DNA of 64,000 nt from Siderastrea radians (taxonomy: Eukaryota > Cnidaria > Anthozoa > Scleractinia > Rhizangiidae). Below, in pieces: positions 1 through 11,857 of the stretch. The stretch covers positions 33,781,834 through 33,845,833 of the forward strand of contig OZ024895.1 of NCBI GenBank assembly GCA_964017195.1. The letters run 5' to 3'. Positions within the stretch are counted from its first letter, which is position 1; every line of letters starts with the position of its first letter. The notes under the pieces were generated by a model. It made no database searches. It was not told the DNA's origin and saw only the letters and a program-made list of their open reading frames with translations. Position numbers and translations under genes: made by a program.

Positions 1-134
1 ACAAACTTGTTACTCAAACGATCGTCTTGTTTTAAAGCTAATTTCAGAAAGATGAATCCCCTTAAAGCAAGCTGTAAAAAGTTAGTTTATTTACGAGCGC
101 AGGCATCTGCACTTAGCTCTTCAGTGGGCTTTCC

Positions 135-1255
135 GTGAAAGAAACTTTTAAGCTACTAGGAAAAAGTGAGCGTTGGGTCAAACAGTGGTCGTCACGAGGT
201 GATGATTTCGCCGACAAAAAACGAAGTGAAAGGCCTGAGGTTTTGAACAATGCGGCTAAGAATCTTTCAGAAAGCAAAGTACAAACGAGGAAAACCCACC
301 GGCAGCTATCACAAGGTTTAGTAAGGAAAGGATTGTCAGGATCAAAACATTCGGTCTGGAGATTTATGAAAAACAAAGGTTTGGAAACCTTTTAAGCGAC
401 AAAAGAAGCCACTGACTGAAAAACAACAAGGAGATCGGTTTAGAATAGGATGAAGAATAGGATGATTTTCTTTCACTGACGAATGTCCGAAGTGTTTGTT
501 CAAACTACCGAATTCCAAAATGACGTCGTCTGTTCCTCCTGCCTATCAACTGAAGCAAAGTTCCAAATGGATTATCTGGGGCGGAATGAGAGGCCGTGGA
601 CTGACTGAACTTCACTTTATTCCACCAGGACAAACTCTGACAGCTGATTTTTATATAACCAACGTATTAGAGAAGGAAGTGAAGCCCCTTCTTAGCCGTA
701 ATTTGGCAAACGAAGCAACTATCAAGAGAAAACTTTTCAGCTCTAACCGTAATATGACTTTTGATCAAGACGGAGCACCACCTCATACTGCAAAGGCAAC
801 GCAATCATGGTGTACAAACAATTTGCCCAATTTTATTGCAAAGTTTAAATACACGCCAATCATGCTTTATTAAATTATGTATTTCTTTTTTCACACTTCT
901 ATTTTTGTATATATATCTTTATGTTAATTTTTCCACGTTCCACTTTTGATAATGATGACATGAAGTCATCGAAACGTCAAGTTACATTTTTATCGTTGAT
1001 TTTCTCGTTGAAAAGAAGAATGGTCCGCAAATTTCCCCGGACATAAATCCCATTGAGAATGTTTGGAGTATAATAGATGAGGAAGCATATAAAGATCATT
1101 TCCCAAATACAATGAAAGAAATGAAAAGGAGGCTTAAGGAAGTTTGGAAAAAATGTGCCTCTTACAACACTAAAAGAATTATCTCACTCGATGCCTCAAA
1201 GGCTAAGAAATATGATCAAAAACAAGGGAGGCCACGCAGGCTACTAAAATTGTGA
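135..1255 (+). pseudogene. Tc1-like DDE transposase pseudogene
   Basis: The open stretch 135-395 encodes a helix-turn-helix, DNA-binding type segment (TFKLLGKSERWVKQW and following basic residues). The catalytic half is in another frame: FTDE with the first acidic residue at 478-480, QDGAPPHTA with the second at 769-771, and SPDINPIENVW with the glutamate at 1055-1057, ending at the stop 1253-1255. These three blocks are the DDE signature of the Tc1/mariner superfamily. The last block is separated from the second by a 172-bp insertion; leaving that out puts 36 residues between the second D and the E, as in DD36E-type Tc1 relatives. The 395-470 join is not readable in one frame, so the gene is inactive. 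Confidence 0.8.
844..1015 (+). mobile_element. short insertion in the transposase, Penelope-like end motif
   Basis: The reading frame stops making transposase sense after AAG at 841-843 and resumes exactly at AAT 1019, with AAG repeated at 1016-1018. The intervening AT-rich DNA carries a hairpin, GATGAC / GTCATC at 954-970, directly followed by GAAACGTC at 971-978. The same layout recurs elsewhere in this window. I read it as a truncated or non-autonomous Penelope-like element; the target duplication is too short to be decisive. Confidence 0.55.
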
Positions 1256-1360
1256 AAAAATAATAGTGTTATCATCAGAAAAAAATTCTAGAAGCTTGAG
1301 TCGTTAACCTTGTTGTGATCCAAAGTTAACTTAGTTAAAATCAGGGGCACGAACTTTTGC

Positions 1361-3550
1361 GGCACCTTTTATTCGCAATTCCACCCTGAGAAAGCGCTTC
1401 CACTCTAGTAGAAGAGCTCCTTCGCGGGCCAAAGGCTTCCGGGCAATCGAAACCCCATCCTTATAAACTGTGTATATCTAAGAAGCCAATTTCAATGGTC
1501 AAGACCGTGCGACGACGATGATGAAGACGACTCCTGCACCATTCTACTTTCTTGGATATTTTACTCGCCTGAAGGCGGATCTTTTCGCAACGAATATTAA
1601 CAACCCAATCACTGGTCACTGAATAGAATCAGAATCTCGGATGGCCTGTTATCACCGGCGAAATTTGATCGCAAGACAACAATTTGAGGGCTGGCTTCTC
1701 GTGCGCTCGATTTTAAAGACGAATTGAATATTCTTAGAATTAAGACATCCTTTTCAATATCTCTACATCAAAAGGGAAAGAAGCATTGAATAGTCAACAG
1801 CATATATGGAAGAAATTGGTGAGCTCAGAGGAAAGAAATCCTTGTTCCATGATAGAGTGGTGTTTATTCAAAAGACTAGGGAAGTGTTAAGGCGACCACC
1901 TCAAAGTACTAGAGCGTTCGACTTTAGGTTAAATTTTCAAGTACTGCTTCCACTTCTTTCACATATCAAATCAAATCAAATCAAATCAAAAAACTTTAAT
2001 TTAGGAGGGTAACCCGTGACAGTGGTGAACACTGATGACCCTGTGGCCTTATATGAAATAAACAAAAGATATAAAAACGTGAAATTATAGAAGGTGCGTT
2101 ACAGTAGAAATTAATAGAACTAATTTAAATATAAAATATATACAAGATACAGTTTAACGAAATTGTAATAGCTAATAATAGCTTTTGAAAAAGACGTTGC
2201 TTTAAAAGCTTAAGCTTATTTAGCAAAATGATTGTTCGACAGTATTGAAGTTTTAGACTTGAGAAAAAATATCTAATAGCCATAGATGGAAAGAAAAAGT
2301 TCAAAAAGAATACTCAGTTATCTTTTTGGTGGAAGGCGAAAAGTTCAAGTTATGAAATTTGTCTTCGCGAGGACTTCATCTTTGTTGTGTTCTGCCGCGA
2401 AGCATAAACATTACATAAACCGAAACGTTCTGAACCATAACTGTGGCAAAAGTAAAATCGAAACCAAGCAATGCGAAGAACTGACATCATCGGAACTGCG
2501 TACGGAAGCGAGAGCTCATCGCCACCAGCGAACACGGTCGGCACACGCTTGATTTCGCAGCATTTGCAGTGGTCCCGACGCCACATATAGCAGAACTAGT
2601 GCATGCCTTCTGTTTTTTTTTTTTTGGTTTGTTTTTGTTTTTGGTTTTTTGTTTTTTTTTTTAACAACTTCGCGTACGCCTTATTTAACGACTTCAATGA
2701 GAGTACTTTCAGAAAGTAATAACTACAAGCGAAAAAAAATGTGGAGCTCCGCTGTTACGCTTGGCTAAAGCTATATATTGTTTTGTTTGTTTTCGTTTTT
2801 AGCGATTGCTACTTCGACCGGTGTATTCGATTACTAGTTATGCTAGACTGAGTTGATGTCGTTTTCTTAATCCGTCAATATAAGTCTAAGTGTAGGACTT
2901 CATCTCTCTATCTCTTTCTGTTTCTCTCTCTCTCTCTTCTTTCAGTTGAGTAATACTCAAAATTTCTTTACTCCTTTTTCGTGAACATCCAAAGAAGTTT
3001 GGACATGTGAGAAAACCCAGTCCTTCTGGAATAGTTTATTTTCATGGCTGCAGTCCGGCAGGATCATTGAGAAAGACTCTAGGTCTCTTGAGGCGGACGC
3101 TGCTTTGGGTCTGAGGCCGGATAACTCCAAATATGAACTACAAATCAATTTTTGTTTCTTGATAACAAAATATTTTATTTGGATCTGCAAACTTAAAGAA
3201 TGTATTCCAAAATTGAACGATTTTTTATCGTACTTACGTCACTTTTTCAAAATAGAAAACGACGGTAGAACAGTTGCAAAGAAATGGGAACCTCTTCTAC
3301 CAATCTTGCAATGACAGACCTGACCCCCAAATATCAATTCACAAACCTAACAAAACCTCCTGGTCCTTTCAACCCGGTAGCACTTTTGCACCATAGCATT
3401 ACAGAAATGTATCAATGTTTTTTTGTTTGTTTGTTTTTTATTTTATTTTATTTATTTATTTTTTTTATATTCTTTTTGCTTCCTTTCATTTCGCTTCTTG
3501 TGCTGATTAGCTAATTAGTGTTTTTTTTACTGTTAAATAAAGCATTGTTA
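1361..3550. other. intergenic, no gene recognised
   Basis: No coding signal on either strand. Contents are low complexity: TCAAA repeats near 1967-1990, T-rich runs at 2610-2665 and 3418-3475, and a CT-rich microsatellite at 2900-2942. The short open frames here show no domain and no consistent splice sites. Confidence 0.6.
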
Positions 3551-3554
3551 AAAA

Positions 3555-3735
3555 AGTAGTGTATTGTAAATAATTTCTTGTAAGGGATTTATTGTAAGTA
3601 ATGTAACGTGTATTGAAAGTAAGAGTAAGTTATTGTAAGTAATGTATTGTGAGTACTGTGACGTGTATTGTAAGCAAGTTACTGCAAGTAATGTATTGTA
3701 AGTACTGTAACGTGTATTGCAAGTTAAGTGATTGC
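3555..3735. repeat. minisatellite built on GTATTGTAAGTA
   Basis: Variants of GTATTGTAAGTAATGTA recur, with a higher-order phrase ending in ACGTGTATTG at about 3605, 3661 and 3710. The unit drifts by substitutions and short indels, so copies are not uniform. Confidence 0.8.
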
Positions 3736-3867
3736 AAAAAAATATATATATACGAAAAAAAAAAGAAGAAGTTTCCTTTGAGGTCCACAACATGACATGA
3801 TGGGGTCACATGGCGTGGGAATAACTTCATGGTTTCCAAATCGCGGCCATCTTGGATCCGCCAAATT

Positions 3868-3891
3868 GGTAGGTAGGTAGGTAGGTAGGTA
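3868..3891. repeat. (TAGG)n microsatellite
   Basis: Six perfect tetranucleotide units of GGTA. The AT-rich DNA that follows (3892-4130) is not coding. Confidence 0.9.
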
Positions 3892-4039
3892 CTTTATTAA
3901 AATACTTTGCAGCTCATAGAGCTGAATTGCGTATTCTACATTCTATGATACAAATTTACAAAATTTAAAATTTAATCGGATTTCTTGATTTTTCCAAAAC
4001 TTTCAAACACTACAAAAATTGGCCAAAAATTAACTAAGA

Positions 4040-4330
4040 CCAATGAAAAACACTTAAATTGCCACACTACAGTGAATTTTTTTCTCTAAAACATGAAAAT
4101 TCAAAATTCTGAAAAAAAGTCAGTCAAAGCATGGTTGCCATGGCAACATCAAAAGTGATAAACAACAACATGTCTTACCAGATTGTTTCAAATAAATTTT
4201 ACGAAAAGTCACAAAGTTTTAATTAGTGGCTTTTGCTTGCATATTAAAAAAGTTATGAACGTTCAAAGTCAGCGCGGGCACTTAGTGCTCCTGTTTTACG
4301 TCTTCGCGAAAATGACAGTAAGGTAAACAA
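4040..4330. repeat. dispersed repeat with palindromic X-box-like motif, copy 1
   Basis: Contains the perfect palindrome GTTGCCATGGCAAC at 4134-4147, followed by a phrase about not-quite-identical AAATTTTACGAAAAGTCACAAAGTTT. The same order of motif then lysine-poor AT phrase (TTTTAGGAAAAGTAACAAAATTT) recurs at 61740-61830, and weaker relatives occur near 8500, 42570 and 58250. Confidence 0.55.
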
Positions 4331-4879
4331 AATGTGCCATATTCTTATCCCGGCCGGTAAGTATACGTAGCTCCAACGGCGCTGCTTTATAGCAGGTCTG
4401 ATATACCCAGCAAAATGAAGCAAAGGGGTTGGTAAATGTTAAAAGAAAAAATAGTAACATTTGACCGATTTTGAGTCTCTTTCACTCATAGGGTGGTTTG
4501 TTTGGCTACATTTGTTAACCCGCTTGACAATCCATTTAGGAAAAAAAAACAAGAAATTTCATAAAGAGAACTTTTTGTTCCGATTGTAACATCTATAGCT
4601 AGTCGACTGAAAATTCCACGTATTGACTGAGGCGGCCCAGGTAGCTATTTGAAAGTGTGCATTGAACTCTGGAGTAAAATAAAACTCCAGAAAACTCCTG
4701 TCAGAACTTAGCTTTAGGTCCAGCGCTAAATGTTTGCTGTTCGTTTCGCAATATTTTACAAAATAAGGCTTAAAAGAATTACCCTATTCAGCTGAGCGTT
4801 GAAGCCTAGATAAGTGGAATAAAGATGTCTTCATGAGGCTATAGTGGCTCGCACATGAAGTGATTAGGAGTATTACTTA
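4331..4879. other. intergenic, nothing recognised
   Basis: No long open frame with a domain and no repeat I recognise. Confidence 0.5.
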
Positions 4880-5010
4880 ATACTTCCGGATGGGATGCTA
4901 GCCCATCGCAGGGTCACCCCGAAGCATTTTGATAGGTTCTCGGTCCGTCCCCGCCCCCTTACTGTTGACTGGTACCTACTAATACACCTGGGTGGAGAGA
5001 GACAGTGTAA
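4880..5010 (-). mobile_element. tRNA-derived SINE, tail fragment
   Basis: The reverse complement reads TGTCTCTCTCCACCCAGGTG, then a GGTACC phrase, then CCCTGCGATGGGCTAGCATC. These are the same three blocks in the same order as in the full SINE at 56404-56697. The tRNA-like head is absent, so this is a truncated copy. Confidence 0.75.
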
Positions 5011-6529
5011 ACTTAAGTTTTTCGTCTAAGGGAACAACACAACACAATACAAAAACCAGCCATGCACCAGCGATCAAAATGTCTATTCGCACGTCCAACG
5101 CACCATACCAACGATCACTACACCTCAATTTGGAGCGAAAGGGCTTCGAGGTTACACAACGATACAAACGGTCAGCTTTATTTACAATTGAAGCTCTCCT
5201 ATTTACAGTTGAAGTGCCAATCAAGTCACTACTAGTAACGTGACGGCCGGCCCCCAGAACAGCCCCTTTAGAACCATTGTAATACAATATGACCAGCCCC
5301 CAGAACATCCCACTTCGAACAATTTAGTAACACGCAACGGCAACAACGCACGCGATGGTACGTAATTGCTTCGTGATGGCTGTTTTATCGAACTAATCAA
5401 CGCTGAAAGGACAGAAAAGGAGTCTCTGGTGTACTGTTAATGAGCGCTTGAGGAGGCAGAAACGTGCAAACGACGAAGACGTCTACATCTTTGATTTTGA
5501 AGCGTCAAGTTTCATTTTCCCCGCTGGCGGAAAGGAACTGCCGGCAACGAGTTCCAAGGTTGAAGGGTGAGGTACCTTATGTTCTGCTTTTCTGACATGC
5601 CTCCAACTTAATGAAACAAAAGACTATTCTCTGTCTCGTTCATAACATCTAATCGTTCTACAGTGAGTCACCAGACAGCTATCAAGTAATGTGTTTACGA
5701 AAACAATCCCGGCCAGCCAACGCAAGACCCATATCGCCAAAGTTCCTGTCTGTGTGTTTGCAACACTGTATCGTACAAAAGTAAGCTCCGCCGGCGCATG
5801 AAAGAAACTGTAGGTAGTTTGGCATCACGACAAGGTATTTTCTTTCCTTGATTCAACTAGAAACTTTGCTATCATAACAATCTGAACAATAGTCTGCATT
5901 CCACAAAGATTAGTTTCTGCAAAGCTGGCTAAACAAATTACTAAGAATTCAGTTTCAAGGCACTTGAAGAGAAGGATGTGAGGCGCGCCAACTGTTACAA
6001 TATAACGTCTGTTTGGTCTCGCAATAATCAACTTGTTGCGTTTGGGAAACGGCAAGCAAAATCTTGGCAGCCTCTAGAAAAATTGATTCTTTAGATGACC
6101 TCGCTTCCGGCTCTTAACCTTGAAACGGCGAAAAACACGATTCTCATTTCCTTAAATCACCGTGACCGATCTGAAACAAAATCACATTATAATAGTTTTG
6201 TGAAGTAAGAAAGCCTACGAGGGAGCTTAAAAAGAAAATACCGGAAGCGATAATAAGAAGGTGAAAGAAAACAAACACATACCTTCCTCACCCAAGTGGT
6301 AAAGACTACAAACTTGTACGATGATGGGTTAGGTAAGCCAAAGCAAAACAAACAACAACTACGAGCGAGTAATTTGGAATACAAGGACGGCAGATCAAAC
6401 GATTCTATCGTGATTCACTGTCACGTAAAACCTCTAACGATTGTTTCGAAATCAAAAGTAACCGAAAAGGAGAAATTCTTCTAAAGGATTAGAGAAATGT
6501 AGATTCATATTTGTAATTGAAGAAGGTTC
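5011..6529. other. intergenic, possible old retroelement remnant, no gene
   Basis: 5040-5340 has a less AT-rich composition and internal near-repeats (CCCCCAGAACAGCCCC and CCCCCAGAACATCCCA at 5250-5310), which may be the remnant of a mobile element. The open frames of 76-109 codons here have no recognisable domain. Confidence 0.4.
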
Positions 6530-7195
6530 TTACTTTTGGGCCTGTGGACAAAATCCTAAAAATTAATGTGACCACAAGTTCCATGAAAGCTATTAGCGGA
6601 AGTTTCTTGTCGACCTCTGTCGCGTGCTATTTACTATGCCGTACAAAGTGGTTCTATGTTATGTAACTTTACTAAAGTGTGACAGTTCAAAGGAAAGCTA
6701 CGGAGCAGTACTTTCCTGTGGTGCTGTTTACTATGCTGAACAAGGTGGTTCTAACTTTTGAGTCTGTGGACGAAATCCTAAAGTGTGATCATTCAAATGA
6801 AAGCTACTGAGCAGTACTTCCTTGTGGTGTTGTTTATTGTGTTCTATGCTGTGGTTCTAACTTTTGAATCTGTGGAAAAAATACGAAAGTGTGACCATTC
6901 AAACCAAACCTGCTGAGCAGTACACTTTTCTGTGGTACTGTTTACTATATATGCTGTACAACGTGGTTCTAACGTTTGAGTTTAGCGATGAAATTCTAAC
7001 GTTTGACCATTCAAATGAAAGTCACAGAGCACAGAGTACTTCCCCGTACTGTACAATGTGCGTCTGACCTGCGAGTGAGTTGCCATAACCTCTTCAATGA
7101 AGACTATTGAGTGGTACTTTTCTCTTGTATAAGAAGGGAATTCATTCAAACGAAAGTTGCTGAGCAGTACTGTTTTACAGTGCTATTTCTAGTGT
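6530..7195 (+). repeat. 106-bp tandem repeat, about six decayed units
   Basis: Units contain GTGGTTCTAACTTTTGAGTC, then GTGTGACCATTCAAATGAAA, then GAGCAGTACTTTCCTGTGGT. They follow each other with about 100-110 bp spacing and 10-25 percent divergence. The same family appears in both orientations at 11265, 16560, 18590, 47790 and 48600. Confidence 0.85.
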
Positions 7196-8379
7196 TTAAT
7201 ACATTTTTCAAGCCGAACTTTGCTATTTTTTTAGCTTGATAACCCTGGCCCTTACTTCGTCTCATTCATTTCTTTCACGAACGTAATTTCCGTCAAGCGA
7301 TCTGTAACCTTTTCGGCTGGCTTTACTTTTTGCCAGCAGACTGCTTCGTTCTCAGGTTTACTCAGGTAAAGACACTGACAGTTTTAGGGGCAAGCAGAAA
7401 GAATCAGGTAGTGAAAATGTAATAGGCGAATATACCGTCAAAGCCCATCCAACGCAGTTTTTCCTTAACCACTAAGATCGCGATTCATGTGTTCATCGAT
7501 TAAAAGGAAATCTTTCCTCATTCATTCAGGTGTTGCCTGATGCTGCAAAAGCACACTGAGGGCAAAAAACCTAGCAGGTTGTGTTTCTTTCTTACCCTAT
7601 TTCTCTCCTTTCTTTGTGTTCGTTTTAACAAGTTCGTTATTTTCTACTCAGTTAAAACTTTGCTTTTTTTAATGAATCAAAGTCCGACTGTCTGTCCTAA
7701 ATGTTTTATGTCTGCGCAGTTTGAATTTCCTTGGCCCTCGCCGCGCGGCACTGTGAAAGCGTACGTGTTTTGGCGTTTAACCAGCAACCTTTCAACTGGC
7801 AAGGGCTAGGTTGCAATACAGACGGCTCAGTTACACACAGACTGAGAAAAGAGTTGAAAACTGGTAAATTAGAGCGCGCATAAAGCTACAGCGGATGACA
7901 CTTCAAACACCTAGCAAAAAGGTAGTTTAATCGAATAGTCATGTCTATAGATGAGGGTAACTTTAAGTCTTGACATCTAACTGAATGAAGCTTTAACTGA
8001 AACAGTAGCTCTAGACTACAAACTACGAACTACTAGGAAGCAATACAAAGGGGCATACATGATATGGTCAAAACTATAGAGTTACACTGAACACATTGAG
8101 TGAGACCAAGGCACCGTCCCCGCAAAAATGAATGCTTCGTCATCGTCTCCAAGTTTTCAGCGTCTACTCAGTTGCCGGTGTAAATTACAGACAACAGCAA
8201 AGTAGTTTGGCCTAGCTCATTTATTATCAAGTATCATGATATTATGGTTTCAATACAGTGAACGTGGGTTGATGACATATCTTGTTTTTGGCAATATTCT
8301 TTGTTAACTGCAACATCCAACCACGTGCAAGACATCTTGTAACCCCGGCCAGCGTGAGTGAATTAAGCCATTTAAGGAG
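7196..8379. other. intergenic, nothing recognised
   Basis: An 89-codon open frame at 7540-7809 is rich in Phe and Leu from T-rich DNA and shows no domain or splice context. I see no gene. Confidence 0.5.
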
Positions 8380-8605
8380 GCTCGCAACAGTTTTTTTGGC
8401 CTTGGAGTGTATCTTTTGAAGTCAAAATTTCGCATAGAAGATAAACTTCGATTTCCTTGATACTACACCACCTTTTCAACAAATGATCAAAGTTTATTTT
8501 GTCACTCGTTTCCTAGCAACAGCTGTCACCATAGCAACGGTAATGGACAACCCCTCATTTTAAATAATGTCGAATATCTCGAAAACTAGTCAGACACTTT
8601 GCGAC
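8380..8605. repeat. dispersed X-box-like repeat, copy 2
   Basis: Carries GTCACCATAGCAAC at 8525-8538, which fits the RFX X-box pattern GTNRCC-N2-RGYAAC, within AT-rich DNA similar in style to the copies near 4134 and 61743. It abuts the left end of the large foldback element. Confidence 0.45.
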
Positions 8606-9812
8606 GAAACTTAAACTATTTGAACTACTCAACCTACACAACTTGTATACGAAATTAGGGAAAAATCTGTAAGAGCGTTTTCACGTAAATCATGATTCAT
8701 TTTTTAAGGGCTGATTTTGGTCATTCCTGCAATTTTCTCCAATATTTCAAGAACGATAAAACTTAACACTCTCTCTTTTCAGCTGAAGGATCTTTTATGA
8801 TATCAAAACATTCTTAATGTACATTGAGCTTCCTAGGTGGCTGCGATTTTAAGATATTTATATTTAAAAACTGCTAAAATGCAGCACAAATCAGCCAAAA
8901 AGTCCGTAATTTGCATAAATACAAATATTTCTAAACTGCCCTTACAGATTTTTCTCTTAAATTGATTGACGTTAGAATAATAATTCTTTTTGATGTTCCA
9001 GCAAGTTTTAGGCTGAATAAACACTTTGTTTATGAGATAAGAAGGATGAATCTCGGTCAGGGTTCAGTCGTTATTAACTTTCAACGAGCAACAGTATTAT
9101 TTTGTTTTTCCTGGTCTATTTCTTGGTTATTCACGTGCAATGAATATTTATACACGCTGCACTTGTGTCCTCTCGTGCATTTATAATTCCTTCTCATATT
9201 TTTTTTATTATGAGAAGGAATTATAAACGCACGAGAGGACACAAGCGCAGCGTGTATTAATATTCATTGCACGTGAATAACCGAGAAATAGATCAGAAAA
9301 TACGAAATAATACTGTTGCTCGTTGAAAGGTAATAACGACTGAAACTTGACCAAGATCCAGCCTTCTTATCTAATAACAGAAATGTTTATTCAGCCTAAA
9401 ACTTGCTGGAACATCAAAAAGCATTATTATTCTAACATCAATCAATTTAAGAGAAAAATCTGTAAGGGCAGTTTAGAAATATTTCTATTTATGCAAATTA
9501 CGGACTTTTTGGATGATTTGCACTGCATTTTAGCAGTTTTTAAATATAAATATCTTAAAATCGCAGCCACCTAGGAAGCTCAATGTACATTAAGAATGTT
9601 TTGATATCATAAAAGGTCCTTCAACTGAAAAGAGAAAGTGTTAAGTTTTATCTTTCTTGAAATATTGGAGAAAATTGCAGGAATGACCAAAATCAGCCCT
9701 TAAAAAATGAATCATGATTTACGTGAAAACGCTCTTACAGATTTTTCCCTAATTTCGCATACAAGTTGTGTATGTTGAGTAGTTCAAATAGTTCAAGTTT
9801 TATAATTAGCGT
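8606..9812. mobile_element. foldback element with about 600-bp inverted arms
   Basis: The left arm (about 8606-9198) is the reverse complement of the right arm (9209-9812) around a 10-base T-rich spacer. The arm tips at the centre are TTTATAATTCCTTCTCATA and its complement, and the outer ends share CAAATAGTT and TTAGGGAAAAATCTG. Arms differ by scattered substitutions and small indels. Open frames of 63 and 75 codons are mirror images of one another and are not genes. Confidence 0.85.
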
Positions 9813-11264
9813 CGAATACTTTTCAGAATTTTCTTGAAAACGTTGCTTTGAAAGCTTCATTCAGACTCAACTCTTTCTGGTTTCTGTTTAACTAAAATCA
9901 CAGCGATTATCTTTGTAATACTGAAATGGCCCAACAACGATCACAAATGCGCAACAAAGAAATACTGCAAAGCAATAAGAAAAGGGTTAGAGTGTGCGGT
10001 TTAATTTATCACCATCAATTAGCTAGTTTTCAACTATGGCCGATTATCAAACCTCAGGGTCAGCTTGATGTCGATTAGTGGCATGGACTTTTAATCATTG
10101 TGTGTGTTCTGGTGGAAAGTTAAATTTTCATCAATGTTCGTGCTAGCAACTAGTACAACAGTGTAGCTAGATTTCCCCACTCCAGAAATACACTACTTGT
10201 TTGGTACCCTTACACAGAAAAGGAAACAAAATAAATAAATGACCAAAAGGTTTCGTGTGTGTTGTATACTTAATCTCTTCTGGGAATCCAAACTCGCCAT
10301 TTCTGATGTCAGTTGTTCAATACCTCTTATGTTAAGAAAATTCAGTTCTGAAGGGTGATCAAGACGGATGGGATTTTGGTAATGGTTGATTCTGTTTGAT
10401 CACGTACTAGGTATGCCTAAGTGGTGTTCTCCCTTTGCCTTTCAATTTGGCAGTTAACAGGAGAGAATAGAACGAAATTCAGACGCAGTAGTTAAATTTC
10501 CAGGGTGAGAATAACGGGGTGAGGAAAGACAGCCTGCGCAACAGGCGTCTGAGTAATTATAGGGTGCGACGTCACATTCAGAGAGCGCTTCGTTTGTCGT
10601 AAAGAACTTGCATAAATATAAGCGTAAGTTCACCGTGTTGACATTTCTAAAATACTTGTTGCCTTTTAAAACTATGAACTTCCAATTGGCTTGAAATTAT
10701 GGCATTATAAGATAAATGTGTCGAAGATGGGATCTTTTTTAATAATAATCTTTCGAACAAACCATGCCAACGAAAAAACCTTGCGTGTTGTAGAAACTCA
10801 TTGCCCTAAGGAAGGTGACAACACTAATAGATCATTGTAGTTGAAACTTATTGACAGCAGCTAAAGCCACTTATGGTTTCAACCCCGGTGGTAGTTTTGG
10901 TTACTTTTAACCTTTACACAAACGCCCACTTAAAACGTGGGGATAAAGCCACACTAGCCGCAGACATGTGCATTGGTAACTGAGACAACGCGGCAGCAAA
11001 TGCCTGACATATAGCACTATATACTTTGCTCGGTGCTCAGTTATATATTTGTGTCCGTCGTAGCACTGGTATAGCAGTTTATCTGCCGAACTGGCTACTG
11101 GTGCATGTGTAGCGTGACTGAAGTTTTGACTCCACGTGACTTGAAGATTTTAGCGCGACAGTTTGGGTGGTCATTTAACCGTTTAACTACCAAGTGTCCA
11201 AAACCCAAAGTCAAGAAAATACCAAATTTCACTTTTACAAAATATCGAAAAACAAATACTACCT
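9813..11264. other. intergenic, nothing recognised
   Basis: No open frame with a domain and no clear repeat. Between 10540 and 10620 the composition is slightly more GC-rich. Confidence 0.5.
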
Positions 11265-11345
11265 AGTAAAAGTACTGCTGACGAGGTTTCATTTGAATGG
11301 TGACACCATAGGATTTCGTTCACAGATTCAAAAGTTGAAACTTAC
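11265..11345 (-). repeat. single copy of the 106-bp repeat, reversed
   Basis: The reverse complement contains the phrases CTTTTGAATCTGTGAACGAA, CCTATGGTGTCACCATTCAA and CAGCAGTACTTTT in the family order. It accounts for part of a 142-codon open frame (11194-11622) that is therefore unlikely to be a gene. Confidence 0.75.
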
Positions 11346-11817
11346 AAGTTTCCATAAGTTGACTCTGGGAGTGAAAGCGTTTAATACCTCAGTAAAAAGG
11401 GAGGGGGAAGGGAAGGGATTTGGGAGAATAGGAAAAGTGCAAACAGGCGGAGACCACCAAGTCTGCAGATTTCTGCAAGAGTACTTAAACGTCACGTGGA
11501 AATCGTGCTTGGTAATCAGTGGAGATTGCATAAGCCAGTTTCTCGGAATCAAACCTTCACTTAAGCTTCCAAGTCTGTCATTCAAATTACAGCGTTTCAG
11601 CAGTACTTTTCCAGCAGTTTAACTTCAATGAGAATTAATTTTTAACAAGACTGATCTTCCAAGCACCACTTTTAGGAATAAAACAAGGAAGTCTTAGTAA
11701 GCCGCATATCACATGGCAATTCTTTTCGATTCCACGTGGTCAACGAGCGACAAGGGATTAAACTTACAAATCAGTGATACATAAAGCTAATAGACGCTTT
11801 CCATCTTCTTTGCCCTG

Positions 11818-11818
<1 letters not shown>

Positions 11819-11853
<35 letters not shown>

Positions 11854-11857
11854 ACAA
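11819..11857. repeat. (CA)n microsatellite
   Basis: About 14 CA units, then CATACACACA. Confidence 0.95.

Larger units (their letters stand above)
1..1360 (+). mobile_element. Tc1/mariner-like DNA transposon, broken, left end outside window
   Basis: A transposase relic on the plus strand fills most of this stretch. After the stop codon at 1253 the sequence runs on to about 1360, where a block starting GGGGCACGAACTTTTGCGGC looks like a terminal repeat. The matching left terminus would lie before position 1, so the repeat cannot be confirmed. The element is dead: the coding region has lost continuity between about 395 and 470 and is interrupted at 843/1016. Confidence 0.75.

Noticed and set aside
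8833..9574. Two similar open frames (FIQPKTCWNIKK...) on opposite strands
   Set aside because: They are mirror images produced by the arms of the foldback element.
11194..11622. 142-codon open frame
   Set aside because: Part of it is a reversed copy of the 106-bp repeat, there is no domain, and splice context is absent.
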